Origin: Butyrivibrio sp.
GTDB taxonomy: Bacteria > Bacillota > Clostridia > Lachnospirales > Lachnospiraceae
DNA length: 64,000 nucleotides
Reading direction: 5' to 3'
Assembly (NCBI GenBank): GCA_017470505.1
Contig: JAFUYO010000015.1
Location: forward strand, 1-64,000
Position numbers and translations under genes: made by a program. Of the stretch, positions 6,201 to 14,931 are shown piece after piece. The notes under the pieces were generated by a model that was not told the DNA's origin, did not search any database, and saw only the letters and a list, made by a program, of their open reading frames with translations. Each line of letters opens with the position of its first letter. Position 1 is the stretch's first letter.

Positions 6201-8480
6201 ATGGCAGAAAATTTCGATGACGGAAGAATAGAGGCCATAGAGGAGTTTCAGTCGCCGGATGTGCTCTATGACGGTCTTATCTCGAGGGTTCGTAAATATC
6301 ACCCCTCGGATGACATATCCCTTATAGAGAAAGCATACAGGCAGGCTTATGACGCTCATCAGGGCCAGAAGCGCAAATCGGGTGAACCATACATTATTCA
6401 CCCTCTTTGTGTTGGAATTATCCTTGCTGATCTTGAGATGGACAAAGAGACCATCGCAGCAGGGCTTCTTCATGATGTCGTTGAGGATACAATCTGCACC
6501 AAGGAAGAAATAGATGTGAAGTTTGGCTCCGATGTCGCACTCCTTGTTGACGGCGTAACCAAGCTGACTGCGCTGCAGCTGACAACCGACAATACAAACA
6601 AGACACAGGAACAGCTCGACATGCGGGCGCAGAACCTAAGGCACATGTTCCTTGCAATGGCCAAGGATATCCGTGTCATACTGATAAAGCTTGCGGACAG
6701 GCTGCACAATATGAGAACTCTTTCCCATATGCCGCCAGAGAAGCAAAAGAGGATATCGCAGGAGACCCTCGATATCTATTCACCTATTGCAGGCAGGCTC
6801 GGTATCAGCAGGATAAAGGTAGAGCTTGACGATCTCTCCCTTAAGTACCTCATCCCCGATGTCTACAGGGAGCTTGCTGAGAAGGTCGCTGTCAGAAAGA
6901 GCGAGAGGGAGAAGTACGTTGAAGAGATCTGCGAAAACGTCCGCAAAAACATTGAGGAAGCGGGCATAAAGGGCGAGGTCAACGGAAGGGTCAAACACTT
7001 TTTCAGCATCTACAAAAAGATGCACAACCAGAACAAAACTCTGGACCAGATATACGATCTTTTTGCAATCCGAATCATCGTCGATACGGTCAAGGACTGC
7101 TATGCAGCCCTTGGCGTTATACATGAGCTGTATAAGCCCATTCCCGGCAGATTCAAGGACTATATCGCGATGCCCAAGCCCAATATGTACCAGTCGCTTC
7201 ATACAACGCTTATCGGGCAGACGGGTCAGCCTTTTGAGATCCAGATCAGAACCTATGACATGCACAGAGCTGCTGAATACGGTATCGCAGCCCACTGGAA
7301 GTACAAGGAGGCATCTGACGGCAAGAAGGGCGAGAGCGGTGAGGAAGAAAAGCTCATATGGCTCAGACAGATCCTTGAGTGGCAACAGGATCTCTCGGAC
7401 AACCAGGAATTCATGAGCCTTTTGAAGAGCGACTTAAATCTCTTTTCCGAGGATGTATACTGCTTTACTCCCAAGGGAGAGGTCAAAAACCTTCCTGCGG
7501 GGTCGACACCAATCGATTTTGCCTACTCGATCCACTCGCAGGTCGGCAACAAGATGATTGGTGCCAAGGTGAACGGCAAGCTCGTTCACATGGATTACAA
7601 GATACAGAACGGTGACAGGGTTGAGGTTGTGACCAGTGCCAACTCCAAGGGGCCCAGCCGCGACTGGCTCTCGATTGCACAGTCGACCTCCACCAAGAAC
7701 AAGATAAATCAGTGGTTCAGAACCCAGCTCAAGGAAGAGAACATAACCAAAGGCAAAGAACTCCTCATAGAGTACTGTAAGAGCAAGGGACTTGACTATT
7801 TTGCGATTTCAAAGCCCGAATATCAGGCTACTATCACGAGAAAATACGGCTTCAAGGAGTGGGATGCCGTCCTTGCCGCAGTAGGACACGGCGGGCTCAA
7901 AGAGGGACAGATCATCAACAAGATACTGGAGCTGGGCGACAAGGAGCACAAGCGCAACATCACCGATGAGGAGGTGCTTGCAGCAGTCCTTGACTCCAAT
8001 GTCACGCCGCAGGTTTCGGGCTCTGACAATGCGATCATAGTTAAGGGGGTACATGACGTAGCAGTGCGCTACTCAAAGTGCTGTAACCCTGTACCCGGCG
8101 ATGAGATCTGCGGATTTGTGACGAGGGGAAGAGGCGTCTCAATCCACAGGAAGGACTGCATAAATGTTGTCAAGATGCAGGAGGAGGACAGAACCAGGCT
8201 CATAGAGGCCAGATGGCAGGCTGATTCCTCTGATGCCGGCAAGTACGCAGCGACTATCAAGATATTTGCAAACAACAGGAGCGGGCTACTCGCGGATGTA
8301 TCCAGGGCGCTCACGGAGAAAGGCATCGATATCCTTGCCATGAACACCAGAACCAGCAAGCAGGGACTTGCGACCATGGAGACCTCTTTCCAGGTTTCTT
8401 CACGCGACCAGCTGAGGGAGATCGTTGACAAGATCAGACAGATTGACAGTGTCATTGACATAGAAAGGACTACGGGCTGA
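6201..8480 (+). CDS. rel: Bifunctional (p)ppGpp synthetase/hydrolase (Rel)
   Basis: This 759-aa stringent-response enzyme makes (p)ppGpp from ATP and GTP/GDP during amino acid starvation and hydrolyses it otherwise. Domains in order: HD hydrolase (about 30-190, metal motif HDVVEDT at 91-97), nucleotidyltransferase synthetase (about 230-360), TGS domain from about 418 (DVYCFTPKGEVKNLP), a helical/zinc-finger region with conserved Cys-Cys (YSKCCNPVPGDE), and a C-terminal ACT domain (about 680-759). RFKD at 317-320 is the signature of bifunctional Rel rather than RelA. The ATG at 6201 is chosen over an in-frame ATG at 6162 inside apt. Its stop overlaps the next start by one base. Confidence 0.97.
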   Translation: MAENFDDGRIEAIEEFQSPDVLYDGLISRVRKYHPSDDISLIEKAYRQAYDAHQGQKRKSGEPYIIHPLCVGIILADLEMDKETIAAGLLHDVVEDTICTKEEIDVKFGSDVALLVDGVTKLTALQLTTDNTNKTQEQLDMRAQNLRHMFLAMAKDIRVILIKLADRLHNMRTLSHMPPEKQKRISQETLDIYSPIAGRLGISRIKVELDDLSLKYLIPDVYRELAEKVAVRKSEREKYVEEICENVRKNIEEAGIKGEVNGRVKHFFSIYKKMHNQNKTLDQIYDLFAIRIIVDTVKDCYAALGVIHELYKPIPGRFKDYIAMPKPNMYQSLHTTLIGQTGQPFEIQIRTYDMHRAAEYGIAAHWKYKEASDGKKGESGEEEKLIWLRQILEWQQDLSDNQEFMSLLKSDLNLFSEDVYCFTPKGEVKNLPAGSTPIDFAYSIHSQVGNKMIGAKVNGKLVHMDYKIQNGDRVEVVTSANSKGPSRDWLSIAQSTSTKNKINQWFRTQLKEENITKGKELLIEYCKSKGLDYFAISKPEYQATITRKYGFKEWDAVLAAVGHGGLKEGQIINKILELGDKEHKRNITDEEVLAAVLDSNVTPQVSGSDNAIIVKGVHDVAVRYSKCCNPVPGDEICGFVTRGRGVSIHRKDCINVVKMQEEDRTRLIEARWQADSSDAGKYAATIKIFANNRSGLLADVSRALTEKGIDILAMNTRTSKQGLATMETSFQVSSRDQLREIVDKIRQIDSVIDIERTTG

Positions 8481-9136
8481 TGACTACAGGCAGTATCAAG
8501 GTCGGAATGTTTACCTTAGGGATGATAGGAACAAACTGTTACTTTGTCTTTGATGAGGAAGAGACTGATGATGACGGCTTTCATCACGCCATTTTCTTTG
8601 ATCCCGCCGATAAGGGGCAAAAGATCTATGACACCCTGAAGGAAAACAATATCCTTGTAGACCTCATTCTTTTAACGCATGGCCACTTTGATCATATCAT
8701 GGGAGCTTATGACCTTAAAGAACTCTCAGGTGCCAAAGTGGGAGCATACGAGAAGGAAGAGGCTCTCTGCCGCGATCCGTATCTGAATCTCTCAAACAGC
8801 TACGGACTAAGTACAGGTGTCACACCTGATATTCTCTACAAAGACGGAGATGTTATTAAAACTGCATCCCTGAGCGCCAGAGTCATTGCAACTCCCGGGC
8901 ACACCTCAGGCGGATGCTGCTATTATTTTGAGGATGCAGGCATACTTATCAGCGGCGATACCCTTTTTGAGGAATCTGTGGGGAGAACTGATTTCCCCAC
9001 AAGCTCCACATCTGAATTGATACGGTCGGTCAAAGAGCGCCTCTTTGTGCTTCCGGATGAGACAATTGTTTATCCCGGTCACGGAGAGGTCACAACCATC
9101 GGGCACGAGAAGAGATTCAACCCGTTTATTATCTAA
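8480..9136 (+). CDS. Metallo-beta-lactamase fold hydrolase (glyoxalase II-like)
   Basis: This 218-aa metal hydrolase has the THGHFDH box (His67, His69, Asp71, His72), a later ATPGHT histidine motif and SGDTLF with the bridging Asp, followed by YPGHG. It therefore has all ligands for a binuclear zinc or iron site. The family includes hydroxyacylglutathione hydrolases and many thioester hydrolases of unknown substrate. Gram-positive anaerobes generally lack glutathione, so a glyoxalase II role is doubtful. It is translationally coupled to rel (TGATG overlap) and followed 1 nt later by hemZ, an order common in Clostridia. Confidence 0.9.
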   Translation: MTTGSIKVGMFTLGMIGTNCYFVFDEEETDDDGFHHAIFFDPADKGQKIYDTLKENNILVDLILLTHGHFDHIMGAYDLKELSGAKVGAYEKEEALCRDPYLNLSNSYGLSTGVTPDILYKDGDVIKTASLSARVIATPGHTSGGCCYYFEDAGILISGDTLFEESVGRTDFPTSSTSELIRSVKERLFVLPDETIVYPGHGEVTTIGHEKRFNPFII

Positions 9137-9137
9137 C

Positions 9138-10559
9138 ATGCAGATCATCTACATTAATGAAGATAAGTACCAATATGATATTCACTCGCTCTTCAAGGCT
9201 TTTTGGCCTCATGAAGAGGTGAGGGTCATTGCCGGAAATCCCGGCGACTTTCCGGAAAAAGAAGAGGATATAACAGGAGCTGACTTTGTCACGAGGATAA
9301 ATGTGACAGGAAAGACCAAGGATGAGGTAAAGCAGGAAATCTACCGCCGCGAGTCCGAAAAGACAGGAAAGCTCCTTCCCTGGGGAGACCTCACCGGCAT
9401 ACGCCCGACAAGGATAGCGATGAACCTCATAGAAGAGGGAAAGAGCGATACTGAGGTCACAGCCTTTATGAAAGAGCATTACTTCGTAAGCGATGAAAAG
9501 AGTGCTCTGGCTCTTGAAATAGCAAAAAGGGAGAAGGAAATCCTTAAGCGTATCGATTACAAAAACGGATACAGCATCTACATCGGAATCCCCTTCTGCC
9601 CGACGACCTGCCTTTACTGCTCATTTCTGTCCCTCCCGATAGGAGCCAATAGTAATCTTGTAGACGATTACATTAAGTGTCTGCAAAGAGAGATAGATTA
9701 TGTTGCGGAGAGCTTTGCCGGCAAAACGCTGGATACTGTCTACATCGGAGGCGGAACGCCAACAACGCTCAGTGCAGATCAGCTAAAGAGGCTTATCGGG
9801 TATCTGAAAAACAGACTTGACATGAAGAGCGTCAAAGAGTTTACCGTCGAATCGGGAAGACCTGACTCGATAACCTTGGATAAGCTCCGTGTCATGAAGA
9901 AAATGGGCGTTACCAGGATTTCCATAAATCCCCAGTCCATGAGCGATGATACCCTAAAGCTCATCGGAAGACGCCACAGCGTAAGTGATGTAATTGATGC
10001 CTTTAATCTTGCAAGGGACGAAGGATTTGATAACATAAACATGGATATCATCTTAGGGCTCCCGGGCGAGACGGCCATGAATGTTCGCCACACAATTGAC
10101 GAGATAAAAAAGCTAAGGCCGGATGATCTGACGGTACACTGTCTTGCAATTAAGAGGGGCTCGCGCCTTTTTGAGGCTATGCTCGAGAAGGAAAAGAACG
10201 GGTCACTCTCCGTATCCCTTCAAAAGTCGACAGACAGCACTGAGGAGATGATGGAGGTCGCAATGAAGGGCGCGCGCGAAATGGGGCTTTTGCCGTATTA
10301 TCTTTACAGGCAGAAGAACATTAGCGGCAACTTTGAGAACACCGGCTATGCTCTGGAAGGCAAGGCCGGAATTTACAACATTCTCATCAATGAGGAAGTG
10401 CAGTCCATAGTGGCACTTGGAGCAGGCACGGTCACAAAGAGAGTCTTCGGTTATGGCGGAAGGATAGAGAGATGTGATAATGTCAAAGACCTGAAGCTCT
10501 ACATGAACAGTATAGATGAAATGATTGAGAGGAAAAGAAAACTCTTTGAAAAAGAATGA
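9138..10559 (+). CDS. hemZ: HemZ-type radical SAM protein (coproporphyrinogen III oxidase-like)
   Basis: This 473-aa radical SAM enzyme has an unusual N-terminal extension of about 140 residues before the cluster motif CPTTCLYC (Cys154, Cys158, Cys161). The extension plus the HemN-like core (YIGGGTPTTL, INMDIILGLPGE) is the layout of the HemZ family. HemZ is named for oxygen-independent coproporphyrinogen III dehydrogenation, but HemN-like proteins can instead be heme chaperones or methyltransferases; no other heme gene is nearby. The ATG at 9138, just after the upstream stop, is preferred to an in-frame ATG at 9045 inside the hydrolase gene. The 3' end overlaps the next gene by 14 nt. Confidence 0.9.
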   Translation: MQIIYINEDKYQYDIHSLFKAFWPHEEVRVIAGNPGDFPEKEEDITGADFVTRINVTGKTKDEVKQEIYRRESEKTGKLLPWGDLTGIRPTRIAMNLIEEGKSDTEVTAFMKEHYFVSDEKSALALEIAKREKEILKRIDYKNGYSIYIGIPFCPTTCLYCSFLSLPIGANSNLVDDYIKCLQREIDYVAESFAGKTLDTVYIGGGTPTTLSADQLKRLIGYLKNRLDMKSVKEFTVESGRPDSITLDKLRVMKKMGVTRISINPQSMSDDTLKLIGRRHSVSDVIDAFNLARDEGFDNINMDIILGLPGETAMNVRHTIDEIKKLRPDDLTVHCLAIKRGSRLFEAMLEKEKNGSLSVSLQKSTDSTEEMMEVAMKGAREMGLLPYYLYRQKNISGNFENTGYALEGKAGIYNILINEEVQSIVALGAGTVTKRVFGYGGRIERCDNVKDLKLYMNSIDEMIERKRKLFEKE

Positions 10560-11484
10560 TTTTTGTGTAAAATGCCTTTTCTGTGCTTTGGCTTTGGAGA
10601 TGTCTTTTAGCTTATGCAGCTGCGGCAATAATTCGGACAGCGATGAGTATGTTTCGGAGACTGAGGAGAGTGCAGATATGACTGTTAGCGAGCCGGAAAA
10701 AGAACCCATATACCCGTATTCAGCAGCGGTATTTTCCTGGGATCACCTGCCTGACAAAGAAGAGATAGAGTTTCTTCTTGATTCTGGTATAACTGAAGTT
10801 TATCAGTACATAAAGCCCGACTATAAGAAGAAGCAGATTTATTCCTTTCTAGTCGACATGAAGAGGGCCGGAATAGATGTATATTATCTGGACGGGGAGC
10901 CTGAATGGTCGAAGAAAGAGCAGCTTGATACTGCAAAGTCGGTGGTTGACAGGGTTTTGGAATACAACAAAAAGCTAAATGACGGCGAGGGCTTTAGAGG
11001 TATAATCTATGATGTTGAGCCATACACTTTAAAAGAGTGGCGGGACATGCGGCAGGATCTTCTTTTTGAGTACTCGGAGGTCGTAGCTTCTGTTTGCAGC
11101 TATGCCAATGAGAAAAACACAGACCTGAAGATTGGAGTATGCATACCGTATTACTATGACGAACTTGGATTTGAAGGTCTGATAAAAGACGTTGCAAAAG
11201 CTTCCGACAAGGTGATAGTTCTCAATTATTATAAGAACAAAGAGATAGATCACATCGAAACCGAACTCTCAATATGTGAGGAGAATGGCGCAGAGATTGT
11301 AAGCGCCTATGAGCTTCAGCCAACAAGGCTTTCTTTTCTCGATGACACCATCACCTACTACTCAAACGGGTACGACGCTCTGGATAAATCCTACAGAGAC
11401 CTTTTAAAAGCCTATCCCAAAAGTCAGGTCTCAGTTGCATTTCACACCATGGAGTTTTTTAAAGAACTGTTCGAAGGAAGATAA
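10546..11484 (+). CDS. Lipoprotein with a putative TIM-barrel glycosidase-like domain
   Basis: This 312-aa protein starts at a TTG (10546) with GAGAGG about 11 nt upstream; an alternative TTG at 10525 would add seven residues. The first 30 residues form a lipoprotein signal ending in a Leu-Cys-Ser-Cys lipobox, followed by an acidic Ser-rich linker. The mature domain has alternating strands and helices with IIYDVEPYTLKEW and VLNYYKNKEIDHIE, resembling TIM-barrel glycoside hydrolase-like proteins in which acidic residues follow beta strands. It is therefore probably an extracytoplasmic, membrane-anchored protein acting on or binding carbohydrate. The catalytic role is inferred from pattern only. 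A terminator follows. Confidence 0.65.
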   Translation: MKKNDFCVKCLFCALALEMSFSLCSCGNNSDSDEYVSETEESADMTVSEPEKEPIYPYSAAVFSWDHLPDKEEIEFLLDSGITEVYQYIKPDYKKKQIYSFLVDMKRAGIDVYYLDGEPEWSKKEQLDTAKSVVDRVLEYNKKLNDGEGFRGIIYDVEPYTLKEWRDMRQDLLFEYSEVVASVCSYANEKNTDLKIGVCIPYYYDELGFEGLIKDVAKASDKVIVLNYYKNKEIDHIETELSICEENGAEIVSAYELQPTRLSFLDDTITYYSNGYDALDKSYRDLLKAYPKSQVSVAFHTMEFFKELFEGR

Positions 11485-11511
11485 TGATTTATAAAGGCTG
11501 GTTATGACAAA

Positions 11512-11552
11512 GAGCTGCTTAGGGAATTAAAATTCCAGAGCAGCTTTTTATT
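11512..11552 (+). terminator. Rho-independent terminator ending the apt-lipoprotein operon
   Basis: The stem AGCTGCT/AGCAGCT (11513-11519 with 11539-11545) has an inner palindrome GGAATTAAAATTCC in the loop and is followed by TTTTTATTTTT. It separates the housekeeping operon from the XrtG locus. Confidence 0.8.
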
Positions 11553-11662
11553 TTTGAAATTAAGGTTCAAAATCTATGTTTTATTTATTTTTTTCTTAAT
11601 GGCAAAAGATTGAAAAAAGGGATAGGATATAATTAATAGTGTAAAGCAAAAGGTGATGTGCC

Positions 11663-12019
11663 ATGGAAAAACTATACAGATTAAAACAGTTCATTGCCAT
11701 ACTTCACAGCTTTGACGGAGACAGGCAAAAGAGCCATGCACACACTCTGGAGATCAACTGTACAGTTAAGACAGACGCTCCTATAATCGACTATCGTCTC
11801 GTTGAGAGCAATATAAAGAGATGCCTCGACAAATATGAGAATAAGTATCTCAATGATTTTGAGAGTATGAAGGAAGATGCGACGATAGAGAATTTCGGGG
11901 CGGTGCTCTGCGGTGAGATAGACACAGCTCTGAATAAAATTAACTATCATATGACGAGGTTTGAAATAGGCGAGACCCCGCTCAGAATTTACACGATAAC
12001 GGATGAACTCAGGGATTAA
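11663..12019 (+). CDS. QueD/PTPS-like small zinc protein (first of two)
   Basis: This 118-aa protein matches the 6-pyruvoyl-tetrahydropterin synthase/6-carboxytetrahydropterin synthase (QueD) fold: His15, then SHAHTLEI (His25, His27) for zinc, a central helix ending YLNDF, TIENF, and GETPLRIYTI with the substrate-contacting Glu. No other queuosine genes are present. Instead it precedes the XrtG locus, which contains a second protein of this family (17431), as seen in known XrtG clusters. A pterin-synthase role is therefore uncertain; it may act on a carrier or sugar nucleotide. ATG with AAAGGTGATG upstream; a TATAAT at 11628 is a possible -10. Confidence 0.7.
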   Translation: MEKLYRLKQFIAILHSFDGDRQKSHAHTLEINCTVKTDAPIIDYRLVESNIKRCLDKYENKYLNDFESMKEDATIENFGAVLCGEIDTALNKINYHMTRFEIGETPLRIYTITDELRD

Positions 12020-12038
12020 ATGTGCGAGAGGTAATAGG

Positions 12039-14057
12039 ATGAGGAAAAAATTTTTCAAGTTAACAGCTATTATGATGGCGGCCAGCATGATGAGCATGAC
12101 ATTATTTGCAGCTGAGAGTTCCGCGAGGACTTCCAATGCGGAATCGGAGGATATGTCCCTTGAAGGCGCAAATGAGGATAGCAGCGATTCTGAGGGCAAT
12201 TCTTCTAATGACAGCGGCGGTGATAGCAATGATTCATCCTCCGAAGGTGATCAGGGCGGACAGGATGGCGATTCATCTGACACTAAAGAAAATGCCGACG
12301 CTTCCCAAGGTTCAGGAAGTGAACAGAGTGGAGAGGGCGACACAGGCAATACTAATACTGATAATAATGGAGCCGGGGATGATTCGACGTCGCAGGATAC
12401 GCAAAACGAATCTGCAAAAACAGACGGAGCAGCTTCTGAGTCAGGCAGTACAGAAACCGGAGCTGATTCGACAGGCACAGAAACCTCTGCCGATCCAAAT
12501 GCTACGAATGATACAGCTTTAGCCTCTACAACAGAGAAAAAGTCAGATTCAACTGAGGAGTCAGAAGGCGAAGAGGGCAGAAGAACTGCCGAGATAGAGT
12601 CTGAGAGCTGGTCAAACGGCGAGATTGAGGATGTAATGGGAGTTAAGGCCACATCTGACGGAGATACTGTTACAATCTCGTACAAGACAGGACACAATGC
12701 CCCTTGGGATAACAGAGTTTCAAATTATCCTTTGACCATAACTTATGCCGATGGAACAACCCAGACAATAAGTTTCAACTGGGACGGGAATGAAATTCAT
12801 GGCGATAACTGGTCAGAGATAAGTGGCTATACTATATCGACATCCTCTGATCAGGCTGATACTGAAATACATACAATAACAATTCCTGCCTCATATTTTA
12901 AGGATGCAAATTTCACGGTCAGCGGCGGGAAATATACAACATCAGTCAGTGGTGAGGCTGTCGAAGAGGAGTCTTCAAGCAATCCTGATGCAGTTTACAC
13001 CGGAATATCCACAGACGGTAATTTCAACGACTGGGATGCAGTTACCAAGTATACATTAAATGAGCCTGAGGGCGATAACTGCGTTGAATCAGTTGCCTGG
13101 GTTATCGATTCAGAGAGCGGATATGTATATGTCTATGTCAAGGATGACGGTTCAAATTCAGCGACCTGGGCAGGTCCCAATCACAACGGCAAGTTCGCTA
13201 TTACAACCGACCTCGGAAAGACACTCATCATTCAGCTGACTGAGGACGGTGCAACTGTAGGCGCAGAAGGTTGCAGTTCTATTCACAAGGGAAGTCAGTG
13301 GGAAATAGCAATCCCTATAAGCGCACTCCCTGATAACAACGGAGGTCTTAACTTCGGATTGTATCTGACAGATGCAACACTCTCCGGATACGGCGACACC
13401 GGAAATGTCGAATCCAGTGTAGATATCACATACGACGGAAATGTAGAGGATTGGTCGAATATTAAACATACACTTATCCAGTATGCGGGAGCAGGTACGC
13501 AGGAAATTGTTCCAGACGGCGAGGCTGCAATATATATGGATAATAACGTATACGGTTTCTGCACAACTTCGATGCCTGCTCACCTTGAGGCGGCTGGCGG
13601 CGATTTGACAAATGGTGTATCTGTTCTTGTAAATGAGGACTGGAGCAAAGCTCTATATATGAGACTTGTAGCGGTTGATTCTGAGGGCAATATCAACTGG
13701 AACCCGCAGAAAGACGGTCTCGATAACGGATCCTATGAGTACTATATCTTTGCTACAGATGCATGGGGCACTTCCACTAACATAAGTGCGCTGTACGATG
13801 CAGATGTCTGCTATGGTAAGGCGACAGTTAATATTTCAGAGACGAAAGAGACAATGGAATGGTATGTGGATACCGTAAAGCTCGCTCAGAGATACGGCCT
13901 TGATGTTACAGATGTCAAGATGGTATCTACGCAGTATGGAGAAATCGGACAACAGCTTGTCACAACAGCAGGTTCATCAACCGGACCAATTGGAAACGCT
14001 GCGCTCTGCATGCTTTCAGCTTTTGCTCCGTTTATAAAAAAGAAGTTCTCACTCTGA
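12039..14057 (+). CDS. Secreted Ser/Asp-rich protein with exosortase-type C-terminal tail
   Basis: This 672-aa protein starts at the ATG at 12039. Residues 1-25 are a signal peptide (MRKKFFKLTAIMMAASMM, then TLFAA). Residues about 28-190 are a low-complexity Ser/Asp/Glu/Gly/Thr linker, a likely glycosylation or cell-wall-spanning region. The rest holds beta-rich domains, including two repeats starting STDGNFNDWDAV and ITYDGNVEDWSNI, like CBM9-type carbohydrate-binding modules. The last 25 residues read TGPIGN, then a hydrophobic stretch, then IKKKFSL: a tripartite sorting signal of the Firmicu-CTERM type associated with XrtG. It is encoded directly upstream of xrtG and is the only protein in the window with such a tail, so it is the probable XrtG substrate. 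Confidence 0.8.
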   Translation: MRKKFFKLTAIMMAASMMSMTLFAAESSARTSNAESEDMSLEGANEDSSDSEGNSSNDSGGDSNDSSSEGDQGGQDGDSSDTKENADASQGSGSEQSGEGDTGNTNTDNNGAGDDSTSQDTQNESAKTDGAASESGSTETGADSTGTETSADPNATNDTALASTTEKKSDSTEESEGEEGRRTAEIESESWSNGEIEDVMGVKATSDGDTVTISYKTGHNAPWDNRVSNYPLTITYADGTTQTISFNWDGNEIHGDNWSEISGYTISTSSDQADTEIHTITIPASYFKDANFTVSGGKYTTSVSGEAVEEESSSNPDAVYTGISTDGNFNDWDAVTKYTLNEPEGDNCVESVAWVIDSESGYVYVYVKDDGSNSATWAGPNHNGKFAITTDLGKTLIIQLTEDGATVGAEGCSSIHKGSQWEIAIPISALPDNNGGLNFGLYLTDATLSGYGDTGNVESSVDITYDGNVEDWSNIKHTLIQYAGAGTQEIVPDGEAAIYMDNNVYGFCTTSMPAHLEAAGGDLTNGVSVLVNEDWSKALYMRLVAVDSEGNINWNPQKDGLDNGSYEYYIFATDAWGTSTNISALYDADVCYGKATVNISETKETMEWYVDTVKLAQRYGLDVTDVKMVSTQYGEIGQQLVTTAGSSTGPIGNAALCMLSAFAPFIKKKFSL

Positions 14058-14117
14058 GAGCTTAGGAACTGTCAGAGGACAGACCGGTATTCCTTATATC
14101 TGAAAAAGGTTAATTGG

Positions 14118-14153
14118 CTGTGAGAAACTAAAAAAGTTTCTCACAGTTTTTTT
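14118..14153 (+). terminator. Rho-independent terminator between the sorted protein and xrtG
   Basis: A perfect 11-bp stem CTGTGAGAAAC/GTTTCTCACAG (14118-14128 with 14136-14146) is followed by seven T's. It separates the highly expressed type of surface-protein gene from the xrtG operon. A TTAGGAACTG motif, the tip sequence of the palindromic repeats elsewhere in the window, lies just upstream at 14062. Confidence 0.85.
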
Positions 14154-14244
14154 ATATATTATTTACATTTTCAAGTGAATATAAGAACGTAAATATGTGT
14201 ATAATTAATATAAACTTATTTTTTGAAATTACAGGGAGAAGTGA

Positions 14245-14931
14245 ATGTCTATAGTTTCCAGGATTTCTGCCATGCTTTCAACCTTCAATCCCTCGACGAT
14301 GACGAAGGTGATCATATTCATTGTGGTAACTCTTATCTGGCTCGCCAATCTTCGGATCTTCTACAAGGTAAAGAATCAGGCTGCTTTTATAACAGTGGGT
14401 ATGTGCGGGTTGTTTATCATCATGATGGTTTTTGTGCGTCCCATCGCCACGATGCCGCTTGCACGTATAGTTGCCGCAATAGCCGGATTTTTCGGGAGGA
14501 TCACAGGGACGTTTTCCGCCTTTTTCAAGTACGGAATCATCTTTGTGGAGACTGCTGAAGGGTCCATGACGCTGCAGATCGACTTTGAGTGTTCGGGGAT
14601 CATAGAGATAATGGTATACCTTTCAATACTTGCTTTTTTCAGGGTATACACTATCCCGGAGAGAGCCATTCTCTCAGCTGTCGGAGTTATCTATATCGTT
14701 CTTGCCAATGCTCTTAGGATCGTACTCATTGCTGAGATGATCCATTTTGGCGGACCCAAAATGTACTATGTCGCACATACATACCTCGGACGTATTTTCT
14801 TCTATGCTGCGACGGTTGTCCTGTATTTTTACGTATTTACCAAGTCACAGGTGGTCAGAATGAAGGTCGGATCCTTCACGTACGACAAGGCAGGAGGTAA
14901 CAAGGATGCGGGGCCTGACAAGACTGTTTAA
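14245..14931 (+). CDS. xrtG: Exosortase family protein XrtG
   Basis: This 228-aa integral membrane protein has about seven hydrophobic segments. Exosortases are membrane cysteine proteases/transpeptidases that process C-terminal sorting signals. The three family residues are visible: Cys116 in FECSGI, Arg158 in NALRIVLI and His178 in HTYLGRIF. Length and motif context fit XrtG, the small Gram-positive exosortase. RBS AGGGAGA is 5 nt before the ATG, and a TATAAT at 14200 could serve as the -10 of its promoter. It overlaps the glycosyltransferase gene by 26 nt, and the locus contains all the usual XrtG companions. Confidence 0.88.
   Translation: MSIVSRISAMLSTFNPSTMTKVIIFIVVTLIWLANLRIFYKVKNQAAFITVGMCGLFIIMMVFVRPIATMPLARIVAAIAGFFGRITGTFSAFFKYGIIFVETAEGSMTLQIDFECSGIIEIMVYLSILAFFRVYTIPERAILSAVGVIYIVLANALRIVLIAEMIHFGGPKMYYVAHTYLGRIFFYAATVVLYFYVFTKSQVVRMKVGSFTYDKAGGNKDAGPDKTV

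Noticed and set aside
11681..12229. 182-codon minus-strand frame across the QueD-like gene
   Set aside because: It is a shadow of two well-supported plus-strand genes, with no start signal of its own.
12251..12697. Minus-strand frame opposite the Ser/Asp linker
   Set aside because: Repetitive codons of the linker leave the complementary strand open; the predicted peptide is equally repetitive and lacks a ribosome binding site.
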